From Tessaracoccus sp. MC1679 (GTDB lineage Bacteria; Actinomycetota; Actinomycetes; Propionibacteriales; Propionibacteriaceae): a stretch of DNA of 64,000 nt. The stretch spans positions 306,010 to 370,009 of the forward strand of contig NZ_JACJGB010000005.1 of assembly GCF_014164775.1 (NCBI RefSeq), given 5' to 3'. Below, piece after piece: positions 1 through 8,737 of this stretch. The translations under genes were made by a program, and so were the position numbers. Numbering within the stretch: the first letter of the stretch is position 1; each line of letters starts with the position of its first letter. The notes beneath the pieces were generated by a model. That model saw nothing but the letters and a program-made list of their open reading frames with translations. It made no database searches and was not told the DNA's origin.

Positions 1-12
1 TAGGATCGGCCC

Positions 13-1356
13 ATGCGGCTCACTCGGTGGCTGGGCCATCCGGCCCGTGTGGTGCCGTCCGTGTACCTCTTGGCCATCGTTCTCGGCACCGGATTGCTCA
101 TGCTTCCGGCCGCCACCACCACCGGGGAGTCGGCGCCTCTCCTGCACGCCTCGTTCACCGCCGTGTCGGCGATCTGCATCACCGGGCTGACCACCGTGGA
201 CACCGCCACCTTCTGGAGCCCTTTCGGGCAGTTCATCATCATGGCACTCATCCAGGTGGGTGGCTTCGGCATCGTTACGCTGGCGAGTCTGCTCACGCTG
301 CTCGCCACTGGGCGGATCTCCCTGCAGGGGTCACTGTTGGCCGGTCAGGAACTCCGCACGGGGTTCGGAGGGGTTCTGCGCATCCCGAAGATGATTGCCG
401 CCGTGATGCTGGCGGCAGAGGCCGTCACCGCCGCGGTGCTCACCGTCTCGTTCCGTCCCTACACCGAGAGCTGGGCCTCGGCTGCCTGGCAGGGCGTCTT
501 CCACGCCATCTCGGCGTTCAACAACGCCGGCTTCGCGCTCTACAGCGACAACCTGATGAGTTTCGTGGGGGATCCCGCCATCATCGTGCCGATCTGTGTC
601 GCCGTCGTGGTGGGAGGCCTCGGGTTCCCGGTGCTTCTCGAGGTGGGGCGCCGGGTTTTCCGCCGTGGGAACCGGGCCCTCGGGTGGAGCACCCACACGA
701 GGCTCACTGTGGCGGGCACGGTCTCGCTCCTGCTGCTGGGGGCGCTGGTTTTCGGGATCGCCGAGTGGAACAACCCCCGCACTATCGGCTCCATGCCGTG
801 GGACGACCGGGCGCTCGCCGTGCTGGCCGGTGCGGTGTTCCCGCGGACGGCCGGGTTCAACTCCATCGACTACGGCCAGGCGAGCGAGACGACGCTTGGT
901 CTCTACTACCTGCTGATGTTCGTCGGCGGGGGATCGGCCGGCACGGCGGGTGGCATCAAGATCGGCACCATCGGCATCATCCTTGCCACCGTCGTCGCGG
1001 AGCTTCGCGGCGAGAACCAGGTGGTGGTCGGTCATCGCGCCATCCCCGCGACCGTGCAGCGCGCGGCCCTCGCCGTCGTCATGCTCGGCGCCGGAGTGGT
1101 TGCCCTGGCCACCCTCTTCATCGTCGTCGATGACGAGTTCACGCTGCAGCAGGTCCTCTTCGAGACGATCTCGGCCTTCGGAACAGTCGGCGTGTCCACC
1201 GGCATCACCCCGCACCTGCGTCCGGAGTCCCTGATGGTCCTTATGCTGTTGATGTATCTGGGGCGGGTGGGAACGGTGTCGGTTGCGGCCGCACTGGCCC
1301 TGCGGACCCGCCACCGCCATTACGTCCTCCCAGAGGAGCAGCCAATTGTTGGGTAG
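13..1356 (+). CDS. ktrB: TrkH/KtrB-family potassium channel subunit
   Basis: Membrane subunit of a Ktr/Trk potassium uptake system. The 447-aa protein is hydrophobic throughout and carries the four pore-loop repeats expected of the family: ITGLTTVDT near residue 56, NNAGFALY near 170, TAGFNSID near 280 and GTVGVSTG near 393, each with the conserved selectivity-filter glycine. The length fits KtrB/TrkH. The ATG is the first in the window and has an AGGAT-like site upstream. It overlaps the next gene, a single-RCK regulatory subunit, so the two form one transcription unit. The promoter may lie outside the window. Confidence 0.93.
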   Translation: MRLTRWLGHPARVVPSVYLLAIVLGTGLLMLPAATTTGESAPLLHASFTAVSAICITGLTTVDTATFWSPFGQFIIMALIQVGGFGIVTLASLLTLLATGRISLQGSLLAGQELRTGFGGVLRIPKMIAAVMLAAEAVTAAVLTVSFRPYTESWASAAWQGVFHAISAFNNAGFALYSDNLMSFVGDPAIIVPICVAVVVGGLGFPVLLEVGRRVFRRGNRALGWSTHTRLTVAGTVSLLLLGALVFGIAEWNNPRTIGSMPWDDRALAVLAGAVFPRTAGFNSIDYGQASETTLGLYYLLMFVGGGSAGTAGGIKIGTIGIILATVVAELRGENQVVVGHRAIPATVQRAALAVVMLGAGVVALATLFIVVDDEFTLQQVLFETISAFGTVGVSTGITPHLRPESLMVLMLLMYLGRVGTVSVAAALALRTRHRHYVLPEEQPIVG

Positions 1357-2023
1357 ATCGGGTGATCGTCGGATCACGGACGACACTGTGCTCGTCGTCG
1401 GACTGGGCTTGTTCGGCACCGCCACCGCGAAGGCACTGGCTGAAATGGGGGTGCCTCTGATCGCGGTCACCGACGATCACACCCAGGCGGTGCGTCACGC
1501 AGACGATTTCGCCCATGTCATCGAGATGGACCCCTCCGATCGCGAGGCGCTGCAGCAGATCGGCATTGATCAGATCCGCAAGGCGGTGGTGGGGCTGAGC
1601 AAGGTGGAACTGTCCATCATGACGGTCCTTGCGCTCTCCGAGATGGGGGTCCAGGAGATCTGGGCCCGCGCCGCCACCCGCGAGCACGGGGCGATCCTGG
1701 AGCGGATCGGCGCCCACCACGTCGTGTACTCCGAGGCATCCACCGGACGGCGCGTCGCCCACGCCGTGTCGGGGTACATGATCGACTACTTCGAGTTCGA
1801 GGACGGCTTCGCCATCGCCCGCACGAGGGCACCGAAAATGACCTGGGACAAGACGTTGCGCGAGACGCTGGTCCGCACCAACAACAAGGTCACGGTGGTG
1901 GGCGCTAAGCGTCCGGGTCAGGACTTCATCTACGCGGTGCCGGAGATGGTGATCGAGGCCGGTGACGAGCTGATCGTCTCCGGGCGGGTCAACCACGTCG
2001 ACGCCTTCTGCCGGCTCCGCTGA
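1346..2023 (+). CDS. ktrA: KtrA/TrkA-family potassium channel regulatory (RCK) subunit
   Basis: Cytoplasmic nucleotide-binding gate of the KtrB channel. With 225 aa it has one RCK unit (KtrA-like), not the tandem pair of E. coli TrkA. A Rossmann GxGxxG (GLGLFG) lies at residues 19-24, and a TrkA-C-like domain ends in GDELIVSGR. The frame is open further upstream, but I chose the TTG at 1346 because GAGGAG lies about 7 nt before it and the Rossmann strand then begins near residue 14. The 11-bp overlap with the channel gene suggests translational coupling. TTG at 1349 is an alternative start. Confidence 0.9.
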   Translation: MLGRSGDRRITDDTVLVVGLGLFGTATAKALAEMGVPLIAVTDDHTQAVRHADDFAHVIEMDPSDREALQQIGIDQIRKAVVGLSKVELSIMTVLALSEMGVQEIWARAATREHGAILERIGAHHVVYSEASTGRRVAHAVSGYMIDYFEFEDGFAIARTRAPKMTWDKTLRETLVRTNNKVTVVGAKRPGQDFIYAVPEMVIEAGDELIVSGRVNHVDAFCRLR

Positions 2024-2052
2024 TCAGAACCCATTCTCACGGGGATCAGCGG
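2017..2052. terminator. Hairpin shared by convergent ktrA and gluD ends
   Basis: CCGCTGATC at 2017-2025 pairs perfectly with GATCAGCGG at 2044-2052, spanning the last codons of both convergent genes. The position suits a bidirectional terminator. There is no clear T-tract and the loop is long (18 nt), so the assignment is moderate. Confidence 0.45.
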
Positions 2053-2981
2053 CGTTCCCAGCTCTCGGACTGCCGGGCGATCGCGCTCGCCTGCGCGAGC
2101 CGGATCGTCGACGTCGGATCGGCGGTTCCTGTGTCGGCCCCGCCAGCCTTGGGGAGGTGACCCCCGCTGCCCGTCCGCCACGACAACCACCGGGCGAACC
2201 AGGAGAGCAGCAGGTTGATCGTGAGGTAGATCACCAGGGTGACGATGAAGAGCGAGAACAGGTAGCGGTTCCCGAAGAAGCTCGCGAGGTTGTTCATGTT
2301 GCTGCGAATGATCTCGTTGTAACCGACGATGTAGCCGAGCGACGTGTCCTTGAGGAGCACCACCAGCTGGGCGATGATGATCGGCAGCATCTGCCGGAAC
2401 GCCTGCGGGAACTCCACGAGGATCTTCGACTGGAACTCGCGCATGCCGAGGCTCAAGGCGGCCTCACGCTGTCCGCGGGGCAGGGCGGCGAGCCCGGCGC
2501 GCAGCGCCTCGCCGATCAGGGTGCCGTTGTAGATGATGAGGGCGATGACGACGGCCCAGAAGGCGCCCGTCGAGGCCACCAGGAGGATGAACAGCATCAT
2601 CAGCAGCACCGGCATGCCGCGGAAGAACTCCAGCATCACAGCGGTCGGGATGCGCACCCACGGCAGGAGGGAACTGCGCATCAGCGAGAACACCACGCCG
2701 AGGGCGACGGCACCGACCGCCGCGACGCCCGCGGCCCGGAGAGTGCCGACGACGCCGTTGCCGATGAAGTCCCACACCTGCGGATCGACGAAGATGTCCC
2801 ATCGCGAGGCGTCGAACATCCCTGGCAGCGTGATGCCGCCCGACTGGCGCGGGGCCGCCAGGATGCCGATGATCCAGGCCGCGCCGGCGACGATGACCAC
2901 CAGCGACACGATCGACCCGATGAGCGAGGCGCGGCGGGCGCGGGGTCCGGGGGCGTCGAACAGGACGCTGGTGGCACTCAT
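2046..2981 (-). CDS. gluD: Glutamate ABC transporter permease (GluD type)
   Basis: Second permease of a glutamate/polar amino acid importer, 311 aa. It has an N-terminal extension before the transmembrane core and a cytoplasmic ABC-contact loop beginning EALRAGLAALPRGQ. The ATG at 2981 overlaps the gluC stop by 4 nt (ATGA), which fixes the start better than the ATG 15 nt upstream. The C-terminal tail (about 35 residues after the last membrane segment) is polar and poorly conserved-looking. It is the last gene of the reverse-strand gluABCD operon. Confidence 0.92.
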   Translation of the reverse strand: MSATSVLFDAPGPRARRASLIGSIVSLVVIVAGAAWIIGILAAPRQSGGITLPGMFDASRWDIFVDPQVWDFIGNGVVGTLRAAGVAAVGAVALGVVFSLMRSSLLPWVRIPTAVMLEFFRGMPVLLMMLFILLVASTGAFWAVVIALIIYNGTLIGEALRAGLAALPRGQREAALSLGMREFQSKILVEFPQAFRQMLPIIIAQLVVLLKDTSLGYIVGYNEIIRSNMNNLASFFGNRYLFSLFIVTLVIYLTINLLLSWFARWLSWRTGSGGHLPKAGGADTGTADPTSTIRLAQASAIARQSESWERR

Positions 2982-3625
2982 CGCGACACCACCCATCGCT
3001 TCTCGAGTTGTACGGCCGCGAAGCCGAGCGGAACCGTGATCACGAGGTAGAGCGCCGCCGCCAGCACGAGGATCGGGATGACGATGTTGCCGTTGTCGTT
3101 GACGAGTTGCCGCGTGCTGGCGAACAACTCGACCACGAAGAAGCCGCCGGCGACCGAGGTGTTCTTCGTCAGCGCGATGTACACGTTGATCAGGGGAGGG
3201 ATCGTCATGCGGAACGCCTGCGGCAGCACAACCAGCGACACCGTCTGGCCGAAGCCCAGGCCGATGCTGCGCGCCGCTTCCGCCTGACCGACCGGCACGC
3301 CGTTGATGCCCGAGCGTAGAGCCTCCGCGACGAACGGCGAGGTGTAGTAGGTGAGGGCGACGAAGGCGAGCAGCAGGTACGGCGTGCGGACCCCCAGCAT
3401 CGGCAGGACGAACGCCGTGAAAAGAAACACCAGGGTCAGGGGAGTGTTGCGGGCTACCTCGGTCCAGGCCGCCGCGAACCAGCGCAGGACAGGGACCGGC
3501 GAGATCCTCATCGCAGTGATGAGGGTGCCGAGCACGAGCGCGAGCCCGCCCGAGACCACAAGCAGCAGTAGTGTGACGCGGAGTCCCTCCCAGAACTCAG
3601 GCATAAGTGACCAGAGCTGCGTCAT
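2978..3625 (-). CDS. gluC: Glutamate ABC transporter permease (GluC type)
   Basis: First permease of the glutamate importer, 215 aa, of the HisM/GlnP family. It has about five membrane segments and the EAA loop EALRSGINGVPVGQAEAA near the middle, which docks on the ATPase. The ATG at 3625 follows a 68-bp gap from gluB that holds a strong hairpin, so permease output may be lower than that of the binding protein. It is coupled by a 4-nt overlap to gluD. Substrate is inferred from operon architecture matching corynebacterial gluABCD. Confidence 0.92.
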   Translation of the reverse strand: MTQLWSLMPEFWEGLRVTLLLLVVSGGLALVLGTLITAMRISPVPVLRWFAAAWTEVARNTPLTLVFLFTAFVLPMLGVRTPYLLLAFVALTYYTSPFVAEALRSGINGVPVGQAEAARSIGLGFGQTVSLVVLPQAFRMTIPPLINVYIALTKNTSVAGGFFVVELFASTRQLVNDNGNIVIPILVLAAALYLVITVPLGFAAVQLEKRWVVSR

Positions 3626-3646
3626 GGGCTCCCCCTTCGTTGTGGT

Positions 3647-3687
3647 GCGGTGGGCCCTTCCCGGCCGGGCCGGGTCAGGCCCACCGC
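3647..3687 (-). other. Intercistronic hairpin between gluB and gluC
   Basis: GCGGTGGGCC (3647-3656) is perfectly complementary to GGCCCACCGC (3678-3687), with further GC-rich complementarity in the loop. It sits between the binding-protein and permease genes of one operon. Such hairpins commonly stabilise the upstream mRNA or partly terminate transcription, giving excess binding protein. That function is inferred here. Confidence 0.55.
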
Positions 3688-3693
3688 GCCGTC

Positions 3694-4581
3694 TCAGTAG
3701 CGGTCAGGGGTGGGCGGATCGACGAACGGGAGGACCGCGCCGGCTGTGTCGTTCCAGGCCGCCTCGTAGGTTCCGTCGGCGTAGCTCTCCTCGAGGACGT
3801 CGTTGATCCACATCCGGAAGTCGGTGTCCTCCAGCGCAAGACCGATGCCGTAGGGCTCGGAGGTGAACGGCTCGCCCACCACCTTGAACTCGCCTTCGTT
3901 CTGGGCGGCGAGGCCCGCGAGGATCACGTTGTCGGTGGACACCGCCACCACTGTGCCGTTGCGCAGCGGTTCGAGGCAGTTCGAGTACGTGTCGGTGAGG
4001 AGGGGCTCCGCGCCGATCTCCGCGAGCTTGGCGGCCGGGGTGGAGCCTGTCACCGAGCAGACCGGCTGGCCGACGAGATCGTCCTCACTGGTGATGTCCT
4101 CGTTGTCGGCGAGCACCAGGATCGACTGTCCAGCCATGAAGTACGGGCCGGCGAACGACACGACCTCCTTGCGTGCGTCATTGATCGTGTAGGTCGCCAC
4201 GACGAAGTCCACCTGCCCGTTCTCGATGAACGGCTCGCGGTTGGCCGAAACGGTCTCGACCCACTCGATGTTCTCCTCGGAGATGCCCAGGTGTGACGCG
4301 ATGATCTTCGCGATCTCGACGTCGAAGCCCTCAGGGACACCGGAGGGACCCATCAGACCGAACAGCGGCTGGTCGAACTTCGTGCCGATCGTGATCTTGC
4401 CTGCCTCGTTCAGTTCGGCCATCGTGGTGCCCTCCTCGAAGGTCACCTCCTCCGCTGCCGATGATGAGCTCCCCCCGGCAGCTGGGGCGGTGGTCTCGCT
4501 GGAGCTGCCGCCGGCGCAGCCCGAAAGCGCGAACGCGCCTGCGGCCGCGAACGCGATCAGGGAGTTCCTCGTTCTTTTCAT
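3694..4581 (-). CDS. gluB: Glutamate-binding lipoprotein (GluB type)
   Basis: Extracytoplasmic solute-binding protein of the glutamate importer, SBP family 3, 295 aa. A lipoprotein signal peptide ends in the lipobox LSGC with Cys22 as the lipidation site, followed by a Gly/Ser/Ala-rich linker to about residue 50. The mature domain contains the family-typical GFDVEIAKIIA and a TYTINDARKEVVSFAGPY segment. The ATG at 4581 has an AGGAAAG-like ribosome site. It lies between gluA and gluC in the operon; a hairpin follows the stop codon. Confidence 0.93.
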   Translation of the reverse strand: MKRTRNSLIAFAAAGAFALSGCAGGSSSETTAPAAGGSSSSAAEEVTFEEGTTMAELNEAGKITIGTKFDQPLFGLMGPSGVPEGFDVEIAKIIASHLGISEENIEWVETVSANREPFIENGQVDFVVATYTINDARKEVVSFAGPYFMAGQSILVLADNEDITSEDDLVGQPVCSVTGSTPAAKLAEIGAEPLLTDTYSNCLEPLRNGTVVAVSTDNVILAGLAAQNEGEFKVVGEPFTSEPYGIGLALEDTDFRMWINDVLEESYADGTYEAAWNDTAGAVLPFVDPPTPDRY

Positions 4582-4651
4582 GCCTCTTCCTTTCCTGGTC
4601 TGCGGTCCGCCTAGGTGGCGGCCGCTCGATCTCCGCCCTGGGGCGGGCTGG

Positions 4652-5443
4652 TCAGTGATGGAGGATCTTCGACAGGAAGTCCTTCGCCCTTTCGCTCCGG
4701 GGGTTCGTGAAGAACTCCTCCGGTGTTGCCTCTTCGACGATTGCGCCGTCGGCCATGAACAGGACCCGGTCCGCAGCCTTGCGCGCGAAACCCATCTCGT
4801 GGGTGACGACCACCATCGTCATCCCCTCAGCCGCTAGGCCGACCATGACGTCGAGCACCTCGTTGATCATCTCCGGGTCGAGCGCGCTTGTCGGCTCGTC
4901 CAGAAGGATCAGCTTCGGGTCCATGGCCAACGAGCGCGCGATCGCCACCCGCTGTTGCTGGCCACCGGAGAGCTGGCTCGGCATCTTCTTGGCCTGATCG
5001 GCGACCCCGACCCGTTCGAGGAGCCGCATCGCCTTCTCGTCGGCGTCCTTCTTGTTCATGCCGCGCACCCGGATGGGTCCCAGTGTCACGTTCTCGAGAA
5101 CCGTCTTGTGCGCGAAGAGGTTGAACGACTGGAAGACCATACCGACGTCGGCACGCAGCCTCGCCAGGTCCCTGCCCTCTTCCGGCAGGGGGCTCCCGTC
5201 GATGGAGATGGTGCCGGAGTCGATCGTCTCGAGCCGGTTGATGGCCCGGCAGAGCGTCGACTTCCCGGAGCCCGAGGGGCCGATGACCACGACGACCTCA
5301 CCGCGATGGACCACCGTATTGATGTCGCGGAGGACGTGGAGCGCACCGAAGTGCTTGTCGACGTGATCGACCACCACGAGAGGGCCGCCGCGCCCCACGT
5401 CCACGTTCGACGTGTGAAGCGCGGATGCATCCGGTGAGGCCAT
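4652..5443 (-). CDS. gluA: Glutamate ABC transporter ATP-binding protein (GluA type)
   Basis: Cytoplasmic ATPase of the glutamate importer, about 263 aa. Visible motifs are Walker [10 protein letters not shown], signature [16 protein letters not shown], Walker B LILLDEP with TSALDPE, and the H-loop [11 protein letters not shown] chose the ATG at 5443 over an upstream TTG/ATG-open extension; neither has a convincing Shine-Dalgarno site, so the start is uncertain by about 12 codons. First gene of the reverse-strand operon gluA-gluB-gluC-gluD; the promoter must lie near 5450-5515. Confidence 0.9.
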   Translation of the reverse strand: MASPDASALHTSNVDVGRGGPLVVVDHVDKHFGALHVLRDINTVVHRGEVVVVIGPSGSGKSTLCRAINRLETIDSGTISIDGSPLPEEGRDLARLRADVGMVFQSFNLFAHKTVLENVTLGPIRVRGMNKKDADEKAMRLLERVGVADQAKKMPSQLSGGQQQRVAIARSLAMDPKLILLDEPTSALDPEMINEVLDVMVGLAAEGMTMVVVTHEMGFARKAADRVLFMADGAIVEEATPEEFFTNPRSERAKDFLSKILHH

Positions 5444-5515
5444 ACCAGCACCATACGAGGCTCCGGACGGTCCCAACAAGGCATGTGGGCCGATTAACGG
5501 ACCTGTAACAGGAAG

Positions 5516-5554
5516 GCAACGCCCGGATCGAACGTGGGCCGCGGCGGGCGTTGC
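5516..5554 (-). terminator. Terminator hairpin after the OpuC-type operon
   Basis: GCAACGCCCG (5516-5525) pairs perfectly with CGGGCGTTGC (5545-5554). It begins two bases past the stop codon of the osmoprotectant-binding gene on the reverse strand. No long T-run is seen, but the position is right for the end of the operon. Confidence 0.6.
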
Positions 5555-5555
5555 G

Positions 5556-6479
5556 TCAGGCGAGACCCTCCTCGGTCAGCCAGTCGGCGGCGATATCGGC
5601 GGCGGGAAGCTGCTCGGTCACGCTGCGGTTGTTGAGGGCGATGAGCTCGTCGGGGCTCATAGCGGCACTCACGCCGTCGATGATGGCGGCCGCCTCGGTG
5701 GTGACGTCGTCGCTGGCCAACGGCACGAGGTGCGAGGCCAGGAAGAGCCCTTCATTGTCCTCCAGCGAGACCAGGTCGTTCTGGGCGATGGACGGGTCCG
5801 CTGTGTAGACGATGGCCAGCTGGATGTCGCCGTCCTGGAGGGCCTTGACGGTGAGCGGGCCGCCGCCGTCCTCGATGGGCGTGAATCCCACCTCGAGGCC
5901 GTACTTCTCGGCCAGGCCCAGCGGGCCGTTGGGGCGGGTCTCCGCCTCTGAATTGGCACCAAGTGTCAGAGGTGTGGTCACGTTCGCGAGATCAGCGATG
6001 GTGGCAAGATCCCATTCCTCGGCGAAGGCGCGGGTGACCACATAGGAGTCCTGATCCGTGGCATCGGACTGTGCCAGAACGCGGAGCCCGTCGGGGACAA
6101 CCTCCTGCAGTTCGGCGAAGACATCCTCGGACAGGCGGGCCTCGGAGTCCGGCGCCCAGTACTGCAGGAGCGGCCCCGTGTAGTCGGGGAACAGGTCGAT
6201 GGTGCCGGCCTCGATCTCCGGCAGGTAGGCCTCCCGCTGGCCGATCCGGAGCTGGCGGTCCACCTCGAAGCCGCCCGCCTCGAGCGCCTGCGCGTAGATC
6301 TCCGCGACGATCTCATTGGAGTAGTAGTCCTGAGAGCCCACCACGATGGCGGCGGCGGGCTCCGTGGAGGCGCCGCTCTCCTCCGGCGGGTCTGTGGCCA
6401 GCGGATCAGCGCCGCCGCACCCGGCCAGGGCCAGTCCGGCGGCAAGGGGAACGACGAGGGAAAGGGCGAAGCGAGCCAT
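5556..6479 (-). CDS. Osmoprotectant ABC transporter substrate-binding lipoprotein
   Basis: ProX/OpuCC-family binding protein for glycine betaine, choline or a similar quaternary amine. The 307-aa product has a signal peptide ending in the lipobox LAGC (Cys21) and begins its mature domain with [19 protein letters not shown], characteristic of this family. [15 protein letters not shown] segment forms part of the typical ligand pocket. I start at the ATG at 6479 because AAAGGAC lies just upstream, although the frame is open further. It is the last gene of a four-gene reverse-strand operon (ATPase, two permeases, binding protein). The exact ligand cannot be read from sequence. Confidence 0.9.
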   Translation of the reverse strand: MARFALSLVVPLAAGLALAGCGGADPLATDPPEESGASTEPAAAIVVGSQDYYSNEIVAEIYAQALEAGGFEVDRQLRIGQREAYLPEIEAGTIDLFPDYTGPLLQYWAPDSEARLSEDVFAELQEVVPDGLRVLAQSDATDQDSYVVTRAFAEEWDLATIADLANVTTPLTLGANSEAETRPNGPLGLAEKYGLEVGFTPIEDGGGPLTVKALQDGDIQLAIVYTADPSIAQNDLVSLEDNEGLFLASHLVPLASDDVTTEAAAIIDGVSAAMSPDELIALNNRSVTEQLPAADIAADWLTEEGLA

Positions 6480-6504
6480 GGTCAGGTCCTTTGTGTGGTG
6501 GAGG

Positions 6505-7200
6505 TCAGGTGATAACGGGTGATCGACGGGCGGAGGCTGTTGCGGGATCTGCGAGACGCAACGACCAGCGCTGGCAGGCAGCCAGCGCCAGTTCCAGGAT
6601 GAGGGCCAACGCGATGACCACGATGGACCCGCCCAGCATCTGGGCATAGTCGCGGGTCTTCAAGCCGGCGAAGAGGTACCGCCCCAGGCCGTGGTCCGAG
6701 GTGTAGGCGGCGAGGGTGGCCGTGGCCACCACCTGAAGGGTGGCGGCACGGAGGCCACCGAGCATCACGGGCAGCGCGAGTGGCGCCTCGACGCGAAGCA
6801 CCACCTGCGCCGGGCTGAAGCCGATGGCCGACGCGGCCTGGGGGATCGAAGGCTCGATGGCGTGGAACCCCGAGTACACGCCCGCCAGGAGCGACGGCAC
6901 GGCAAGGACCACGAGGGTGAGGATGGGGGCCTGGAGGCCGATGCCCAGCCACAGCCCGAACAGTGTGAGGAGGCCCAGGGAAGGGATTGCGCGAGCGGCG
7001 CCCGTGACGGCGCCGACGGCGGCCGCGCCGCGCCGCGAGTGACCGACGATGACACCCGCGGGGACCGCGATCAGCGCAGCCAACGCCACGGCGACCACAG
7101 TGATGGCAAGGTGCTCGCCGGCGCGGACGGGAATCCCGCCGGCGCCGCGCCAGTTGGCGGCGTCACCCAACCAGGCCAGGGCCTGGAGAAAGAGACTCAT
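6505..7200 (-). CDS. Osmoprotectant ABC transporter permease
   Basis: OpuCD/ProW-family inner-membrane permease, 231 aa, with about six hydrophobic segments and a cytoplasmic loop containing AIEPSIPQAASAIGF, the region that contacts the ATPase. The ATG at 7200 overlaps the upstream permease stop by 4 nt, which decides the start. It pairs with the permease at 7197-7868 to form the heterodimeric channel. The C-terminus ends about 25 nt before the binding-protein start. Confidence 0.9.
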   Translation of the reverse strand: MSLFLQALAWLGDAANWRGAGGIPVRAGEHLAITVVAVALAALIAVPAGVIVGHSRRGAAAVGAVTGAARAIPSLGLLTLFGLWLGIGLQAPILTLVVLAVPSLLAGVYSGFHAIEPSIPQAASAIGFSPAQVVLRVEAPLALPVMLGGLRAATLQVVATATLAAYTSDHGLGRYLFAGLKTRDYAQMLGGSIVVIALALILELALAACQRWSLRLADPATASARRSPVIT

Positions 7201-7868
7201 CGCCGCACCTCCAGCGCGGCCGCAGGGCGGCCGCCCGAGGCACGGGTCCACGGTGTGAGTGCGTGGCCGGCCACGATCAACAACCCATCCAGCAGGAGTG
7301 CGAGCAGCACGGTCAGCACAACGCCCGTGGCCACCTCGGCGACGATGCCGCGCTGGAACCCGTCGGTGAGAAGCGTCCCGAGACTTGGCACGCCGATCAG
7401 GGCCCCGATGGTCACCAGGCCCACGGTCGACACGGTCATCACCCGGATCCCCGCCAGGATCACCGGCGTCGACAGGGGAAGGTCCACCCGCCAGAAGACG
7501 CTCGACGGGGAATGGCCCACCGCCACCGCCGCATCGCGGACCCGCTCATCGACCGAGCCGAAACCGTCGGCGACACTGCGCACCAGCAGGGCCACACCGT
7601 AGGCACTCAGCGCGGCGATCATGGTGGCCGCTGAGCGGAGGGGGGTGCCGAGGATGACAGGAATGACGATGAGCAGCGGAAGCGCAGGCACCGCGTACAG
7701 CAGGCTGGCGGCCGCGAGCAGTGGGCCGCCGAGGCGGGGCCGGCGGAAGGCCAGCCGCCCCAGGGGCAGCGCCACGAGAATGCTGATCAGCACAGCAGGC
7801 AGGGTGAGCAGCAGGTGTCCGATCGACAGCTCAATGACCTGCGGCCAGTTGTTCACCAGCCAGGTCAC
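7197..7868 (-). CDS. Osmoprotectant ABC transporter permease
   Basis: OpuCB/ProW-family permease, 223 aa, with about six membrane helices. The ABC-contact region includes SVDERVRDAAVAVGHS. The GTG start at 7868 overlaps the ATPase stop (GTGA), so translation is coupled. With its neighbour it forms the transmembrane pore of the importer. Two different permeases plus a separate lipoprotein match the OpuC layout rather than the fused OpuA layout. Confidence 0.9.
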   Translation of the reverse strand: MTWLVNNWPQVIELSIGHLLLTLPAVLISILVALPLGRLAFRRPRLGGPLLAAASLLYAVPALPLLIVIPVILGTPLRSAATMIAALSAYGVALLVRSVADGFGSVDERVRDAAVAVGHSPSSVFWRVDLPLSTPVILAGIRVMTVSTVGLVTIGALIGVPSLGTLLTDGFQRGIVAEVATGVVLTVLLALLLDGLLIVAGHALTPWTRASGGRPAAALEVRR

Positions 7869-8674
7869 TCGATGATCCCCACTGCCCGGCCCTCGGCATC
7901 CACCGCGACCCTGCGGCCCTGCACCACGTCCACTCGGAGTGTGCGGCTCCCGCGATCAGCCCCGATGAAGTCCCGCACGAAGTCGTCAGCGGGGGCCAGC
8001 ATGATCTCGACGGGGGTACCGCGCTGCGCGATCTGCGCCTGCGGCCGCAGCACCACCACCTCGTCGCCCAACCGGAAGGCCTCGTCCACGTCATGGGTGA
8101 CGAACACGATGGTCTTGCCCAGTTCGGCTTGAAGGCGGAGCAGTTCGTCCTGCAGCTCGCGCCGCACGATGGGATCCACGGCCCCGAAGGGCTCGTCCAT
8201 GAGCATGATGTTGGGATCCGAGGCCAGCGCCCTGGCCACGCCCACCCGTTGCTGCTGCCCGCCGGAGAGCTGTGACGGATAGCGTCCGGCCAACGCCGGA
8301 TCCAGCCCGACCCGCTCCAGTAGCCCGATGGCCTGGGCGCGGGCGTCGCGACGTGTGGCGCCCGTCAGCATCGGCACCGTGGCCACGTTGTCCGCGACCG
8401 TGCGGTGGGGGAGGAGCCCGCCACTCTGAAGGACGTAGCCGATGGATCGGCGAAGCCGGACCGGGTCCGCGTCGCGCACGTCTTCGTCGTCGATCAGAAC
8501 ACTCCCCGAACTGGGCTCCACCATCCGGTTGACCATGCGCATGAGCGTGGTCTTGCCGCTTCCGGAGGAGCCGAGAAGCACGACGCAACGATGCGAGGGC
8601 ACCGTCAGGGAGAAGTCCCTGACCGCGACCGTCCCATCCGGGTAGAGCTTGGAGACGTCGCGAAACTCGATCAC
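7865..8674 (-). CDS. Osmoprotectant ABC transporter ATP-binding protein
   Basis: ATPase of the OpuC-type importer, 269 aa. Motifs: Walker A GSSGSGKTT, signature [16 protein letters not shown], Walker B IMLMDEPFGAVDP, H-loop FVTHDVDEA. It is shorter than OpuCA proteins that carry two C-terminal CBS domains; after the ATPase core only about 50 residues remain, so the CBS ionic-strength sensor appears to be absent. The ATG at 8674 is the first in-frame methionine. First gene of the operon; the promoter lies in the 63-bp gap before the divergent CYTH-CHAD gene. Confidence 0.9.
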   Translation of the reverse strand: MIEFRDVSKLYPDGTVAVRDFSLTVPSHRCVVLLGSSGSGKTTLMRMVNRMVEPSSGSVLIDDEDVRDADPVRLRRSIGYVLQSGGLLPHRTVADNVATVPMLTGATRRDARAQAIGLLERVGLDPALAGRYPSQLSGGQQQRVGVARALASDPNIMLMDEPFGAVDPIVRRELQDELLRLQAELGKTIVFVTHDVDEAFRLGDEVVVLRPQAQIAQRGTPVEIMLAPADDFVRDFIGADRGSRTLRVDVVQGRRVAVDAEGRAVGIIE

Positions 8675-8737
8675 CCCGCCAGCTTATGAGCCACGCAAGG
8701 TCCTCCGGCGCGATCCGGCCACTAGGCTGGATGCCTG

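Noticed and set aside
5494..5509. GTTAC-N6-GTTAA on the reverse strand before gluA, similar to a GlnR box
   Set aside because: The second half departs from the consensus GAAAC and single boxes of this quality occur by chance; not listed as a site.
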